From the NCBI GenBank assembly GCA_020161475.1, contig JAIUNQ010000005.1, forward strand, positions 1-59,002: DNA of 59,002 bases, given 5' to 3'. A program made the position numbers and the translations under genes. Shown piece after piece: positions 1 to 8,849 of the stretch; within the stretch, counting starts at the first letter, position 1; the number at the start of each line of letters is the position of its first letter. Source of the DNA: Pseudomonadota bacterium (lineage in GTDB: Bacteria > Pseudomonadota > Alphaproteobacteria > Rhizobiales > Beijerinckiaceae). The notes beneath the pieces were generated by a model, which was not told the origin of the DNA, did no database searches, and saw only the letters and a list, made by a program, of their open reading frames with translations.

Positions 1-127
1 GTTGCTGGAGCCGATCGGCAACATCCCGCCTGCTGAGGCCGAGGAGCGCTATTACGCCACGCTGGACCAGCCAGCTATGGCCGCATAACTTAAACCAAAT
101 GGCCTCCGGCAAACCCGGGGCGGTTCA
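1..127 (+). mobile_element. Right end of an IS3-family insertion sequence (partial)
   Basis: The end of a transposase gene (stop at 86-88) is followed by a terminal inverted repeat at 101-127. Read from the outside inward, the repeat begins TGAACCGCCCCGGGTTTGCC, typical of IS3-family ends. The left part of the element is outside the window. The outermost TGA forms the stop codon of the interrupted minus-strand gene at 125-508, which places the insertion junction at about 127/128. Confidence 0.85.
2..88 (+). CDS. IS3-family transposase, C-terminal end (partial)
   Basis: Only the last 28 residues are in the window. They contain the stretch EPIGNIPPAEAEERYYA, which is characteristic of the C-terminus of IS3-family OrfB (DDE) transposases, and the gene ends with TAA shortly before the terminal inverted repeat. 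The catalytic core is upstream of the window, so whether the element is still active cannot be judged. Confidence 0.85.
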   Translation: MLEPIGNIPPAEAEERYYATLDQPAMAA

Positions 128-508
128 CATAACCTCTTTTAACACCCATGCCAAAATGACGTTCGGCCCAGTGTTAAAGCTTCGAACAGGCTCCATCGAG
201 GCAATTGCCGTAGGCAATCCCGAGCGCTGCCGCAATAGCACCGTGCGTCTAGCATCAATCCGGCCTCTGGCGACGGCATCATCAATGCGCTCCTTATGCA
301 TCAGGAGCGCCTGCGCCTCATGTGGATAATCAAGTATATGCTCAATTAGATTTCTGACGGGCTGGGAAATTGCCCAGTGCCCCTTGAGCATCTCCACGTC
401 ACGAGCCGCATTGATCGTAGGACTTTGCCCTTCAATCAATGATCCGCTGCGGAAATACCGAAGAAACAGCGAGGCCGCGAAATCTACGATCGCTGTGTCC
501 GGCTGCAT
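125..508 (-). pseudogene. McrC-like partner of the McrB-type ATPase, truncated by the IS
   Basis: This 127-residue reading frame starts next to the upstream McrB-like gene (508-2274), with which it shares the junction, so the two were co-transcribed. It resembles the N-terminal part of McrC/DUF2357-type partners of McrB GTPases; the nuclease domain expected further downstream is missing. The stop codon is the terminal TGA of the IS3 inverted repeat, so the remainder was displaced by the insertion. The family assignment rests mainly on gene context and general resemblance; the truncation itself is seen directly. A functional nuclease is very unlikely from this fragment. Confidence 0.6.
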
Positions 509-2274
509 TAGATGGCAACTTCCTTCATTCGAACGCGAATACCGTCAGCCTGGCTGCCCTCTAATTGGAATGCCGCGATCAATGCTTCGCCGATGGAGGT
601 AGCATCACCAAGGCGAATTCCATCCAACATCGGAAGAACCGCTAAGTTGATTGCGTCAATTGCAGCTTCTTTCATTTCTGGTGCCACAACCCCAAAAAAC
701 GGCGCCTTAGGTGCGAGCACACGAATGGCATTGATCGTGTCAATAAAAGGGGCTGGTCCGAAGACGCGAACCTTATTTATTGCTTCCCATACTAACTGTA
801 GCGGGCATTGATCACCAACTTCAGGCTCAACAAATGCAGGATCCTTCCTTCGAAGATACTCGACAAGGAAGCCGCGTAAGTCCCGAGGCACATCAATGAA
901 GACCCAGCCAAACCGGCGGCTCAGTGCAAACGACATTTGATACAGGGAGGCTTTGTCGATCGAATTAATGGTTGCGAGCAAGCGCCAAGCGATGCCTGGT
1001 GCAAATTCATGCTCTTCCGCGTTGGCTTTTGGATAAGGCAGAATTGTGTATTGCGGACTGTTCTTGTTCTTGATGTCGAGCCTGTAAGGAAGCGTCGTCT
1101 GCTGCCCGGACAAAACAGTAAATAGTGGACCAATAACCTTGTCGATGTCGCATCGATTCATCTCGTCAAATATGAACGGACAATTGAATCGGCGCAGCAA
1201 AATCCCCGGAATAAAATCGACCTCTCCGTCCCCGACCGGCTGATACCCGCCGATGACATCCTGCGAACTCCAATCCGCAGAACCCGTCAGGAGATCGTAA
1301 TCCCCGCCCGGAAGGCTGGCAGCGACCCAGCGGGCGATTGTGGTTTTGCCTGTGCCGGGAGGTCCGTAGAACATGATGTGCTGCTTTCCGGATTTCAAAG
1401 CAGCATTAATTTGGCGATAGACAGAGGGCTCTATGCCGATGAGATCTGGATTTTCAGGCACATCGAGATCTGCCAGATCAAATTGCTCGACAGCCTCATC
1501 ATCCGTGTCTTTTTTATTGGCATTGCTTATGTTCTGCGCCGCAATAGGTGCAGGCCCCGCCTTGTCCCACGCGACTTTGATGTCCGACTTAAGCCTTTCA
1601 GACTCGCCTTCTGCGCACAGGTCGTAAACTGGAATTTGGGTCGCAGTGGCGCCCTCAGGGTGAACAAGAATGGCTGCAACGAGCGCATCGATCATGTCAC
1701 CGTAAGTCACAAGCTTTGGAGTGTCGTCTGTGCCGGCATTGAATTCAGCCTCACGTGGCTTCAATCCCAATAAGGCCGCCAAGATATACGGCTTACCTTT
1801 GTGCTCCTTGTTCGTATGATGAACTAAGGCGCCTGACTTTGGATTGAACGTGACCGGATCAGCAGCGCCGCCATTTTCAAAAGCGCCATGAAGCACGAAC
1901 AGCAGGTTTGCCTCAAACTCATCCGCGCGTTGAAATGAACCTCCTGCAACCTTCATCATCGGTAGGATTCGCAGAGCTAACGCCGCTTTGTCGGCGCCGG
2001 CCGCATGCACAAATCCAACACCAATGAACTCAAGGTCATTGGGCAAACTCGCCGAAATGGGTGTCTTGGTCAGGTCAATCTGAAAAAGAAAGCGAGGAGG
2101 CTTTGAGCCGGAATATTGCGGGTCTTTCCAATATCCGGTCGTCGCGTCTAACTCATGGTTTCCCATTTCGGTCAGGCGCTTGAAGCCGCATTTAGAAAAT
2201 TGGAACCCGTGATCTTTCAAAAAGGTCGCGAGCCAATTGAACGTCACCTTGCGATTGTCTTCACCCGAAAGCAT
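508..2274 (-). CDS. McrB-like AAA+ GTPase/ATPase of a restriction-type defence locus
   Basis: The 588-residue protein has an N-terminal region of about 270 residues without a recognised fold and a C-terminal AAA+ module. Walker A is GPPGTGKTT at about 304-312 and Walker B is FIFDEMNR at about 367-374. A sensor-like LLATINSID and an arginine-rich LSRRFG follow. The DEMNR and GGY signatures are those of the McrB clade, whose members power DNA translocation for a McrC-type nuclease in modification-dependent restriction. The N-terminal region would be the target-recognition part (inference). The adjacent partner gene is truncated, so the system is probably inactive. It lies in the element to the left of the prophage, not in the prophage itself. 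Confidence 0.8.
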   Translation of the reverse strand: MLSGEDNRKVTFNWLATFLKDHGFQFSKCGFKRLTEMGNHELDATTGYWKDPQYSGSKPPRFLFQIDLTKTPISASLPNDLEFIGVGFVHAAGADKAALALRILPMMKVAGGSFQRADEFEANLLFVLHGAFENGGAADPVTFNPKSGALVHHTNKEHKGKPYILAALLGLKPREAEFNAGTDDTPKLVTYGDMIDALVAAILVHPEGATATQIPVYDLCAEGESERLKSDIKVAWDKAGPAPIAAQNISNANKKDTDDEAVEQFDLADLDVPENPDLIGIEPSVYRQINAALKSGKQHIMFYGPPGTGKTTIARWVAASLPGGDYDLLTGSADWSSQDVIGGYQPVGDGEVDFIPGILLRRFNCPFIFDEMNRCDIDKVIGPLFTVLSGQQTTLPYRLDIKNKNSPQYTILPYPKANAEEHEFAPGIAWRLLATINSIDKASLYQMSFALSRRFGWVFIDVPRDLRGFLVEYLRRKDPAFVEPEVGDQCPLQLVWEAINKVRVFGPAPFIDTINAIRVLAPKAPFFGVVAPEMKEAAIDAINLAVLPMLDGIRLGDATSIGEALIAAFQLEGSQADGIRVRMKEVAI

Positions 2275-2399
2275 GTCCTAGACCCACCCTAACGCAAACT
2301 CTGCTTAGTCTTCGCAATTACAAAACCCGCCAACGAATCGAAATGCAAGGATGATCGCCAATTACATCAATAAGGTGAAGTAGCGTTCACTTGATTCGG

Positions 2400-4193
2400 T
2401 CACGCCTTCACATGGCTCAGGTTCAATCCGGGATAAATCAGCAGGTCCATCGCCTCGGCCTTGGTCTCGAGGGTCACCTCGCCATAATCGCCGCCGACCG
2501 TTTCTGACGCGTGGCCAGTGATGGCATCGCCAACCGCTTCGAGGATATGGCAGGCGCGATGCTGGGTTTTGAACCGGTGCCGGAAGCTGTGGAACACTTT
2601 TCTGGTGTCCGTGATGCCGGCCTCGCGCATGGTCTTGCCGAACCATTTGGACCAGGCGGACGAAAGTTGCGGTCCCTTGGATGATACTTCCGGGAAGAGC
2701 CGGTCGATCTTTTTCTTCCGCTGATCCTCGACATAATCGAGGAGACCAAGGCGGATCAGTTCCGGATGGATAGGCACCCGCCGTTCTGACCCATCGTTCT
2801 TGAGCGATTTATCTTCGCCCTCAGCAAAATCGAAATATGTGATTTTTCGACCTGAAGGGGCTGTTTCCGATCGGATATCGGCTGTTTTGAGCTGGCATAT
2901 CTCCGTCAAGCGCGCACCAGAGAACGCAGCGATCAGCGGCATCCAGATTGCCGCTTTTCCGCCGCCGCCGCGAGGGATTTTCCCGCCGGAAAACCACGGC
3001 TGGCTGAAAATCAGCTTCAGATCATCGTCATCATAGCCGACGCGCTCTTTCGTCCCCTTCCTCTTTTTCGGCATGGAGAGCTTCACGCCCGAGCGCGCAT
3101 TCTGATCGACGATTCCGTTTTCCACCGCCCAGCCCAAGATCGCGCCGATCGCGCCTAAGCTACGATCATTGATGGTCTGGGGTGAAAGCCTGGGCAACTC
3201 GGGATTGTCCCGGCCAAATTGGGCGATTTCCGGCAGTGGCGCTCCGATCAAATGCTTGGGCAGGCGGCGCGGATGATCGCGGAGCATTTCACCAAATGCA
3301 CGCAGGTGCGATTTGTCGATAATCTCGACAGCAAGATCGCCATGAAGCGAGACGAACCTTTTGACCTGATTTTCATAATCATCGCGCGTGTTTGGACGTA
3401 ATTCACGCTGGATTGAGAATTTCTGGAATGCCTGACTGATCGGAAGGCCCATTACCGGCTTTTCAATCACGGGCTTGGGTGGGGTTGGAATGACCTCGCC
3501 CTGACGGCGCTTCTGTTTTGCGTCCAGCACCTGAGATTTTGCGCGCAGAATTTCCAAAGCTAGAATGCGACGATCAGGATGATCCGGCGGGAGCACGATG
3601 CCGACGGATTCCAGTTCGCGGTCCAAGGGTGGCTCGATTTCGATGGATTCCCCATCTTCATCGGTCAGCACCTGAGGGTCGAGGAGGCTGGAAAGATCGC
3701 GGTTTTTCAGCGCGTCACGGGTCTTCTCAAGCTGCCCCTGTTCGACTTGTTCAAGCACGTCAAACCATGTGGTTGGCGTGCCATCTTCCAGAAGAATGTC
3801 GTCGCCGCTGCCGTCATCGACGGAAAGGAAGTCATCCTCGGCAAGGTCGCGATGCTTGATGGATTCGCCTATCGCTCTGATTTGTTCGTGCGAAAGACGC
3901 CCTTCCACCGCCGTCGGTGCCTCCGCCAGGGCCTTCAATTTGGCCTTGGCAATCAAACGCTCGATCTGCGCATGAACCTCCGCATGGCGCATCGCACCTT
4001 CGGTCCGATCATCGGTGCCAAGCGCGATCTTGATGACCTTCTTGCCCGAGATCGAGGCCACCTTCCCGCGCCAGGAGAGCTTGATCGAACCCTCAATATG
4101 CCGTGCAAGGTCTGCCCGAATGGCCCGGTGGTAAATCCACAAGCCATCGCGGCTCGTCATGAATTTGATGCCAGTAGAACTGATCCGGCCCAT
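2400..4193 (-). CDS. Tyrosine recombinase/integrase of the left-hand element
   Basis: Long tyrosine recombinase of about 597 residues. The N-terminal part resembles the DUF6538-type domain of large integrases, then an acidic linker, then a SAM-like core-binding domain, then the catalytic domain. Catalytic residues visible are Arg in SGARLTEI, the H-x-x-R of HSFRHR and the Tyr in GGDYGEV near the C-terminus. The reading frame is open up to 4337, across the att repeat, and ATGs at 4313 and 4193 are both possible. I chose 4193 because the integrase-like sequence begins there. The gene lies just outside the prophage left edge and points away from it, as expected for an integrase of a separate element that used the same tRNA-derived site. 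Confidence 0.85.
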   Translation of the reverse strand: MGRISSTGIKFMTSRDGLWIYHRAIRADLARHIEGSIKLSWRGKVASISGKKVIKIALGTDDRTEGAMRHAEVHAQIERLIAKAKLKALAEAPTAVEGRLSHEQIRAIGESIKHRDLAEDDFLSVDDGSGDDILLEDGTPTTWFDVLEQVEQGQLEKTRDALKNRDLSSLLDPQVLTDEDGESIEIEPPLDRELESVGIVLPPDHPDRRILALEILRAKSQVLDAKQKRRQGEVIPTPPKPVIEKPVMGLPISQAFQKFSIQRELRPNTRDDYENQVKRFVSLHGDLAVEIIDKSHLRAFGEMLRDHPRRLPKHLIGAPLPEIAQFGRDNPELPRLSPQTINDRSLGAIGAILGWAVENGIVDQNARSGVKLSMPKKRKGTKERVGYDDDDLKLIFSQPWFSGGKIPRGGGGKAAIWMPLIAAFSGARLTEICQLKTADIRSETAPSGRKITYFDFAEGEDKSLKNDGSERRVPIHPELIRLGLLDYVEDQRKKKIDRLFPEVSSKGPQLSSAWSKWFGKTMREAGITDTRKVFHSFRHRFKTQHRACHILEAVGDAITGHASETVGGDYGEVTLETKAEAMDLLIYPGLNLSHVKA

Positions 4194-4313
4194 GCGATTG
4201 CCCCCGTATCGGGGAGTCTTTATCACCGAATCTATCACCAAATTGCTCACCAAAGCATCGAATGCTGTGGCGGCATGGCGCAAAAGACGTGAAAATTCAT
4301 GCATTTCGGGCAT

Positions 4314-4331
4314 GATTGGCGCTCCCAAGGG
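4314..4331. repeat. Left attachment site (direct repeat of the tRNA-Glu 3' end)
   Basis: The 18 bases GATTGGCGCTCCCAAGGG are identical to 56130-56147, which is the 3' end of the tRNA-Glu gene including CCA. This is the left boundary of the prophage and also the right boundary of the older element whose integrase starts beside it. Confidence 0.9.
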
Positions 4332-4373
4332 TCGCAATCCAATTCAATAGATTCAACGGTAAACAAGTGCGAT

Positions 4374-4428
4374 TTGTCGCACCTTCCATCACTGAAATGC
4401 ATGGAGAATTTTCGACGATTGTCGCACC
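4374..4428 (+). promoter_or_regulatory. Left-arm recombinase binding sites (two copies of TTGTCGCACC)
   Basis: TTGTCGCACC occurs at 4374-4383 and 4419-4428, about 43-115 bp inside the left att repeat. The same 10-mer occurs at 56050-56059 and, inverted, at 56079-56088, just inside the right att repeat. Repeats confined to the two ends of an integrated phage are typical of integrase arm-type sites. The first copy is also part of a small inverted repeat starting at 4369. Confidence 0.65.
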
Positions 4429-4429
4429 C

Positions 4430-4472
4430 AAAAACGCAAAAAGCCCCGCCACCGGCGAACCGGCAACGGGGC
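4430..4472 (-). terminator. Rho-independent terminator of the late operon
   Basis: Minus-strand stem GCCCCG (complement 67-72 of the line)/CGGGGC with an inner CCGG pairing spans 4443-4472, followed by a T-rich tract at 4442-4430. It sits just downstream of the Dam stop codon at 4481, at the end of the late transcription unit. Confidence 0.75.
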
Positions 4473-4480
4473 AGATGTTG

Positions 4481-5335
4481 TCAGCCAAAAAGGCTTTGCT
4501 GTGAAATATCGCGCAACGGCAGATCATGTGGCGTGATGATCAGCTCGCGCACGCACTTGGGGCCGCCGCTGCTGATCGTGTAAGCCAGATCCACCACCTC
4601 CATGGCAAAGCCCGAAAAGACCTCACGCACGGCAGGCTCGTCATTGATAGAGAGGATAAATTGCCCAGAGATACCGGAGAGCTGCCCGGCAAGGCGGACA
4701 AAGTCATCCACGCCGAACATATCCTTGCCATAGTCGCCCTCTGAACCCCAATAGGGCGGATCGAGGTAAAACAGAACATCTGGCCCGTCATAGCGTCGGA
4801 TAAAGGAATCGAAGGGCAGGTTCTCGATGATGACACCAGCCATCCGCTCATTGATATCCGCAAGCATCGGGCCCAGCTTCGTGACATCGAAACGGCCCGG
4901 CATTCCGGGCGACATGCCGAAGTTGCGCCCCGCGACCTTGCCGCCGAAAGCCGTGCGCTGCAGGTAAAGAAACCGAACAGCCCGCTCCAGATCGGTGAGG
5001 GTTGCTGGATCTGTGGTCATCAGCCTCTCGAAATCCCTGCGGCTGGTGAACTGGAACCGCAGCATATCCATAAACGGGACATAGTGCCGTTGCAGAATTC
5101 GGAAGAGCGTCGAGACATCGCCTGACAGGTCATTGATAACCTCGGCCGGCGCAGCAAGACGGCGCCTCAGAAACACCCCGCCCATGCCAATAAAGGGTTC
5201 GGCATAGGTCCGGTGTGGCACGCGCTCGATCAGGGATACCAACCGCGCCGCCAGCTGCTTCTTGCCGCCGATATAGGCCGCCGGTGGAGAGACGGGATCA
5301 ACCCGCCGGAAATCGTCACTTGCCATTGAGAACAT
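4481..5335 (-). CDS. Dam-type DNA adenine N6-methyltransferase (D12 class)
   Basis: 284-residue class D12 adenine methylase. Visible motifs are the N-terminal YIGGKK (about 21-26), the SAM-binding EPFIGMGGVF (about 46-55) and the catalytic LDPPYWG (DPPY about 192-195). It transfers a methyl group from SAM to adenine N6 in DNA. It is the last gene of the late operon, a usual place for accessory cargo, and is followed by a terminator. It could protect phage DNA from restriction or alter host gene expression. Starts at 5335 and 5326 are both possible. The target sequence cannot be read from the protein. Confidence 0.9.
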   Translation of the reverse strand: MFSMASDDFRRVDPVSPPAAYIGGKKQLAARLVSLIERVPHRTYAEPFIGMGGVFLRRRLAAPAEVINDLSGDVSTLFRILQRHYVPFMDMLRFQFTSRRDFERLMTTDPATLTDLERAVRFLYLQRTAFGGKVAGRNFGMSPGMPGRFDVTKLGPMLADINERMAGVIIENLPFDSFIRRYDGPDVLFYLDPPYWGSEGDYGKDMFGVDDFVRLAGQLSGISGQFILSINDEPAVREVFSGFAMEVVDLAYTISSGGPKCVRELIITPHDLPLRDISQQSLFG

Positions 5336-5474
5336 TCCACGAACAGGCTATAGCGAAACCGTGCGTGCGCAGCACACGGCGGATAGCCTTTTCGCGTTTC
5401 ATGAGGCTTCGCGGGTTCGTCGGGAAACGGAACCCCGCGGCGGAGGGGCGTTGGCGCGCCCCGATGCTCCGCCG

Positions 5475-5768
5475 TCACGCGCCGGGAGGCAGCACCATCT
5501 CGGCATAACAGGCCGCATAGCCCATGATATCCACGATGGAATCCCGATGGTCTGGAGATTCTGCCAGCCGCGCCAGCTTCATCAGGATCATCAGGGTTGC
5601 CACATCGCGCGGCTGGAAAACCGCCGCGCGGCCGGTGTTGAGCATATGCGTGTTCCAGAGGTCGGAAATCCTTCGGAAATTATCCTCGGGCGATCCATAG
5701 GCCGCACGGCGGGCACCGGTGACAATCCGCTGTGCCTCGGCCAGCACATCCGTTTTCACATCGCTCAT
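5475..5768 (-). CDS. DUF6378-type phage protein
   Basis: 97-residue protein resembling the DUF6378 family common in phages: an N-terminal EAQRIVTGARRAAYGSPEDNF, then a helical segment with ATLMILMKLAR and DSIVDIMGYAACYAEM. The family has no settled biochemical role known to me. Its start codon overlaps the upstream metallophosphoesterase stop by ATGA, so it belongs to the same late message. Confidence 0.7.
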   Translation of the reverse strand: MSDVKTDVLAEAQRIVTGARRAAYGSPEDNFRRISDLWNTHMLNTGRAAVFQPRDVATLMILMKLARLAESPDHRDSIVDIMGYAACYAEMVLPPGA

Positions 5769-7042
5769 ACCGGAGACCTCGTCGTGATGGCGGGAACGCG
5801 AAAGCGCGGGCGCAGCGGGCGATCATCAGGCGGCGGCGCATAGAGGCTTCCCTCTTCCGGCACGCCCACCTTGATCCAGCGATGCTGGGTCACGCCGCGG
5901 CGGGGATGGATGGCGAGAAAGAGCTGCTGCGCCTGGTGAGGCCGGAAACGGCCATCACGGGAATACTCGGTCGGCCCCGGCAGAGAACCGTTGACGAATC
6001 CCTCCTCAAGCTGGAGCGGCGTGTGGAAATGGCCGATCAGGACAAGATCGAGCAGGATGCCGCGCGCCGCGTAATCCGCCGCGATGCGCTTGAAGCCACG
6101 CGCGGCCGTCGCCGCCGGGCCGATGAACCCGGCCCCACCCCGCGAGCCGATACGGTCGCCATGCGTTGCCATGATGCGCCAGCCATAGACGGAGAACAGC
6201 GCATCGACCGAGGCCGGCGTGTAGAATGATACGCGGGCATCATCCCTGAACTGCATCTCAAGGAAATCCGAGGCGAGGATATCGTAGCTCGTCTCGGCCG
6301 ACCCCTTGCTCTCAGGCTTCATGGTCGAGCGACCATGATTGCCGGCAAGGCTGATGATATCGATCGGACAGGCGAGGCTCGATTTGAGCAGGTTGATCCC
6401 CGCCACGAGGTGGCCCACCAGATCCCGCACCGCGGGAATGGACTGCGCCTCGTTCGTCTTTGCAAGCTCGGCGTGGATTTCACCCGAAACCAGATCGCCA
6501 CCGAGGATCAGGATCAGCCGATCCGGGGGCGGGCCGGACCAATGCGCGGTCGAAAGATCGGCGATGGTGCGGAAACACCGGGCGAGGCGTGCGCGGGCGA
6601 TATCGAGGCCGTAGCTGTTGAGCCCGTCCATCTGCGCGAGATCGACCCGCTCGCCCCAATGCAGATCGGAGAGGAACACGATGATTGTTTCAGCCTTCGC
6701 CTCGCCCCGTCCGAGCGCCGGAAAGGCGACAGGCTCAAGGGGGCCATCCACCAGGCCGAACACCGCGCCGCGGATATCCTCGGCCTTGGCGGCGCGGCGG
6801 GCCGTCTCGTCCCGCTCACGCACGACTGCCGAGATCCGGTCACGCAGGCGACGGAGCTCGACAGGATCGGCAGGCGCTTCAGGTGCAGGGGCGGCGCTCG
6901 ACAGCGCCTTGGCGGCGCGGCGGGCAGTGCGGGGGTCCATCCCAAGCTGCCGCGCGGCATGGCTCGGATTGATCCCGGTGAGGAGGAGCGTGCGGAGCGC
7001 AGCGTGCTCTTCCTTCGACAGATGTTTGCCGGTTGCTCTCAT
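5765..7042 (-). CDS. Calcineurin-like metallophosphoesterase with N-terminal helix-turn-helix
   Basis: 425 residues. An N-terminal helix-turn-helix-like segment (about 8-48, ARQLGMDPRTARRAAKAL) leads into a coiled stretch. The metallophosphoesterase core carries the complete metal-binding set: LSDLHWG (D126, H128), LGGDLVSGE (181-183), AGNHGR (N235, H236), ATHGD (H294) and GHFHT (H338, H340). Enzymes of this fold cleave phosphoesters, phosphodiesters or nucleotides with two metal ions; the substrate is unknown. ATGA overlaps on both sides place it in the late operon after the lysis genes. The DNA-binding N-terminus suggests action on DNA, which is inference. Confidence 0.85.
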   Translation of the reverse strand: MRATGKHLSKEEHAALRTLLLTGINPSHAARQLGMDPRTARRAAKALSSAAPAPEAPADPVELRRLRDRISAVVRERDETARRAAKAEDIRGAVFGLVDGPLEPVAFPALGRGEAKAETIIVFLSDLHWGERVDLAQMDGLNSYGLDIARARLARCFRTIADLSTAHWSGPPPDRLILILGGDLVSGEIHAELAKTNEAQSIPAVRDLVGHLVAGINLLKSSLACPIDIISLAGNHGRSTMKPESKGSAETSYDILASDFLEMQFRDDARVSFYTPASVDALFSVYGWRIMATHGDRIGSRGGAGFIGPAATAARGFKRIAADYAARGILLDLVLIGHFHTPLQLEEGFVNGSLPGPTEYSRDGRFRPHQAQQLFLAIHPRRGVTQHRWIKVGVPEEGSLYAPPPDDRPLRPRFRVPAITTRSPV

Positions 7043-7311
7043 TTCACACGACCTTCAATGATGCGATCAAGGCGGTCAGCCAGCCGGTCGATAGCGCCGA
7101 CAATGCGCTCCTCGACCTTGGCCAGCATCTCGTCCGTGACAAAACGACGGGCGGCTTCGACCTTGAAGTCCGCGAGATCCTTCTCGACAGCAGCTGCCTT
7201 TTTCTCGGCGTTTTCAGCGAGGCGCTTGGTGACCGCCCACGAGGCGGCCGCCGAGGCGAGAATGGTGGCCAGCGTCACAAACGCCATCAGCGGCAAGGTG
7301 ATATCGTTCAT
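7039..7311 (-). CDS. Small membrane protein of the lysis cassette
   Basis: 90 residues: a single N-terminal transmembrane helix (about 7-25) followed by a charged, coiled-coil-like domain. The start at 7311 overlaps the holin stop by ATGA. One membrane helix plus a periplasmic-type coiled coil, next to holin and endolysin, is the layout of an inner-membrane spanin or a DUF2730-like protein. No lipoprotein partner (outer spanin) was seen, so the spanin role is only a possibility. Confidence 0.6.
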   Translation of the reverse strand: MNDITLPLMAFVTLATILASAAASWAVTKRLAENAEKKAAAVEKDLADFKVEAARRFVTDEMLAKVEERIVGAIDRLADRLDRIIEGRVK

Positions 7312-7874
7312 TTCTTGACGGCCTTGGCGATGGTGGTGGCGGCGTTGGCGATGCTGATAACCGGCCCGGCAATGCCGAGCTTCTTCTCGTCCGTGCGCCG
7401 CCACGCATAGATGCCGACAGCTGCGCCCGCGACGCCATAGAAGACGGTCAGGTCAGGGATGCGCGCGATCACACTGAAATCGCGCTGCCACATGCACCAG
7501 CCGATCAGCAGCCCATGGATGGTCCAGACGAGGTTGAACGTGATCCCGAAGAGCGGCCGCCAGCACCACGCCAGCCAGTGTTCGGATTTCATCTCCTCAC
7601 GCATCGTCGCATTGATCGTGTCGAGCATCCGGGCTTCCATCTCGATGACGGAAGCGCCGTGGTCGGCATCGGCTTGGGCGAGCTTTTCGCGCGCGCCTTC
7701 CGGGTCAGCCTTGATCGCATCAGCGATAGCGCCCGGCTCGGGCTCAACGCCCAGCGCCTTGCCGACAATGCCGCCGACAACAGAACCAGCCGCCGCGCCG
7801 GCAGGGCCACCGAGGACGCCACCGAGAAGCGGCGCAAGCGGAGAGAGAATTTTTGCGAGATCGGTCCAGTCCAT
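7308..7874 (-). CDS. Holin of the three-transmembrane phage holin type
   Basis: 188 residues. A glycine- and alanine-rich amphipathic N-terminus (LLGGVLGGPAGAAAGSVVGG) is followed by an acidic helical region and two hydrophobic segments near 108-128 and 140-157. The arrangement matches the Holin_3TMs family. Such proteins open the inner membrane at the end of the lytic cycle so that endolysin can reach the cell wall. It lies directly downstream of the muramidase gene and overlaps the next gene by ATGA. Confidence 0.8.
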   Translation of the reverse strand: MDWTDLAKILSPLAPLLGGVLGGPAGAAAGSVVGGIVGKALGVEPEPGAIADAIKADPEGAREKLAQADADHGASVIEMEARMLDTINATMREEMKSEHWLAWCWRPLFGITFNLVWTIHGLLIGWCMWQRDFSVIARIPDLTVFYGVAGAAVGIYAWRRTDEKKLGIAGPVISIANAATTIAKAVKK

Positions 7875-7875
7875 T

Positions 7876-8742
7876 TCAACCCTCCTGCGGGGCGCGCTCG
7901 AAGGGGCGCGATTTGATGGCTTTGAAGATGAGAACGCCCGCGACGAGCGCGAACACGAGGCCCAGTGTCACAGCCGGCCAGATCGACGGCGCGGCGGGCG
8001 GGGTATCGGGGGGCGGCGGGGGCTGCGTCGTGGATTGCACGGCAACGGTGGCAGCAGGCGCTGCAACCGCGCCCGCTATCCCTGTGGCCGCAGCATTGTT
8101 CGCCGCACGCGACGTATCGACCTGCGTCCGGCCGGTCGCAGGACCGCCGAACCCCGCCCACGGGTCGCGGGAAAAGCGGGCATTCGCAGCGGCAAGCTTC
8201 GTGTGATAGGCGTTCTTCGCGTAGCCGGGGCCGTTGTAGCGCGAGGCGAAACCCGCCCAATCGTGCGCCAGCAGCGCGCGGTGCATGGCCGGATTGGCCA
8301 CGATGAAGCGGGCCATAGCCGCTGCCTGCTCATCTTCGCCACCCGCGAAAGCCGAGGCCATGGCCACCGCAGAGGGATACCCCGCCGCCTTGTGATTGGT
8401 GCCGAGCAGCTGACCGAGGCCCCAGGAGCACGCGCGGCAGGCGATTTCCCGATTGATATCCGCCGCTGCCGTGAAAGCCGGGTAGCTGTCCTTCGGATAG
8501 GGGCGCTGACCCCATTTGGGATAGGCCAGCCCCCGCGCGGAAAGCCTTGTCCGATCCGGTTCGCCAGCCTCGCGCCAGGCGATGTGGGGTTCATACAGGA
8601 TCAGGACACGCCCGCGCCTGTCGAAGCCGGAGCCGCGACACTCCACCGCCATCACCGTGCGCAGGAGGGCGATACCATCTGCGCCCGCGCGCAGGATTTC
8701 TGCCGCGCGGGAGAGCCCCGCACGGGTCAATGTGTTTGTCAT
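7876..8742 (-). CDS. Endolysin, N-acetylmuramidase family, with C-terminal membrane anchor
   Basis: 288 residues from ATG at 8742, chosen because the muramidase domain begins there; the frame is open further upstream. The catalytic domain shows VMAVECRGSGFD with the probable acidic residue Glu, ILYEPHIAWR, SWGLGQLLG and the SRYNGPGYAKNAYH stretch, as in the N-acetylmuramidase (PF11860-type) family that cleaves peptidoglycan. A proline-rich linker (PPPPPDTPPAAP) and one C-terminal transmembrane helix follow, which is unusual for a soluble endolysin and suggests tethering to the membrane. It is transcribed with the holin just downstream. Confidence 0.88.
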   Translation of the reverse strand: MTNTLTRAGLSRAAEILRAGADGIALLRTVMAVECRGSGFDRRGRVLILYEPHIAWREAGEPDRTRLSARGLAYPKWGQRPYPKDSYPAFTAAADINREIACRACSWGLGQLLGTNHKAAGYPSAVAMASAFAGGEDEQAAAMARFIVANPAMHRALLAHDWAGFASRYNGPGYAKNAYHTKLAAANARFSRDPWAGFGGPATGRTQVDTSRAANNAAATGIAGAVAAPAATVAVQSTTQPPPPPDTPPAAPSIWPAVTLGLVFALVAGVLIFKAIKSRPFERAPQEG

Positions 8743-8849
8743 GGAGGATTCCTGTGTCGGCGCCAGTATCAGCGCTTCGGTTCGGGCACCGCGCCCGAGA
8801 GAGGAGCGGCAGCAAAACGTGCAGCCGCCTGTGTGCATCGGGCGGGGCG

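Noticed and set aside
5230-5478. Small frame overlapping the start of the Dam gene
   Set aside because: It mostly overlaps the Dam coding region in another frame and has no motif; the remaining 5336-5474 gap shows no convincing gene.
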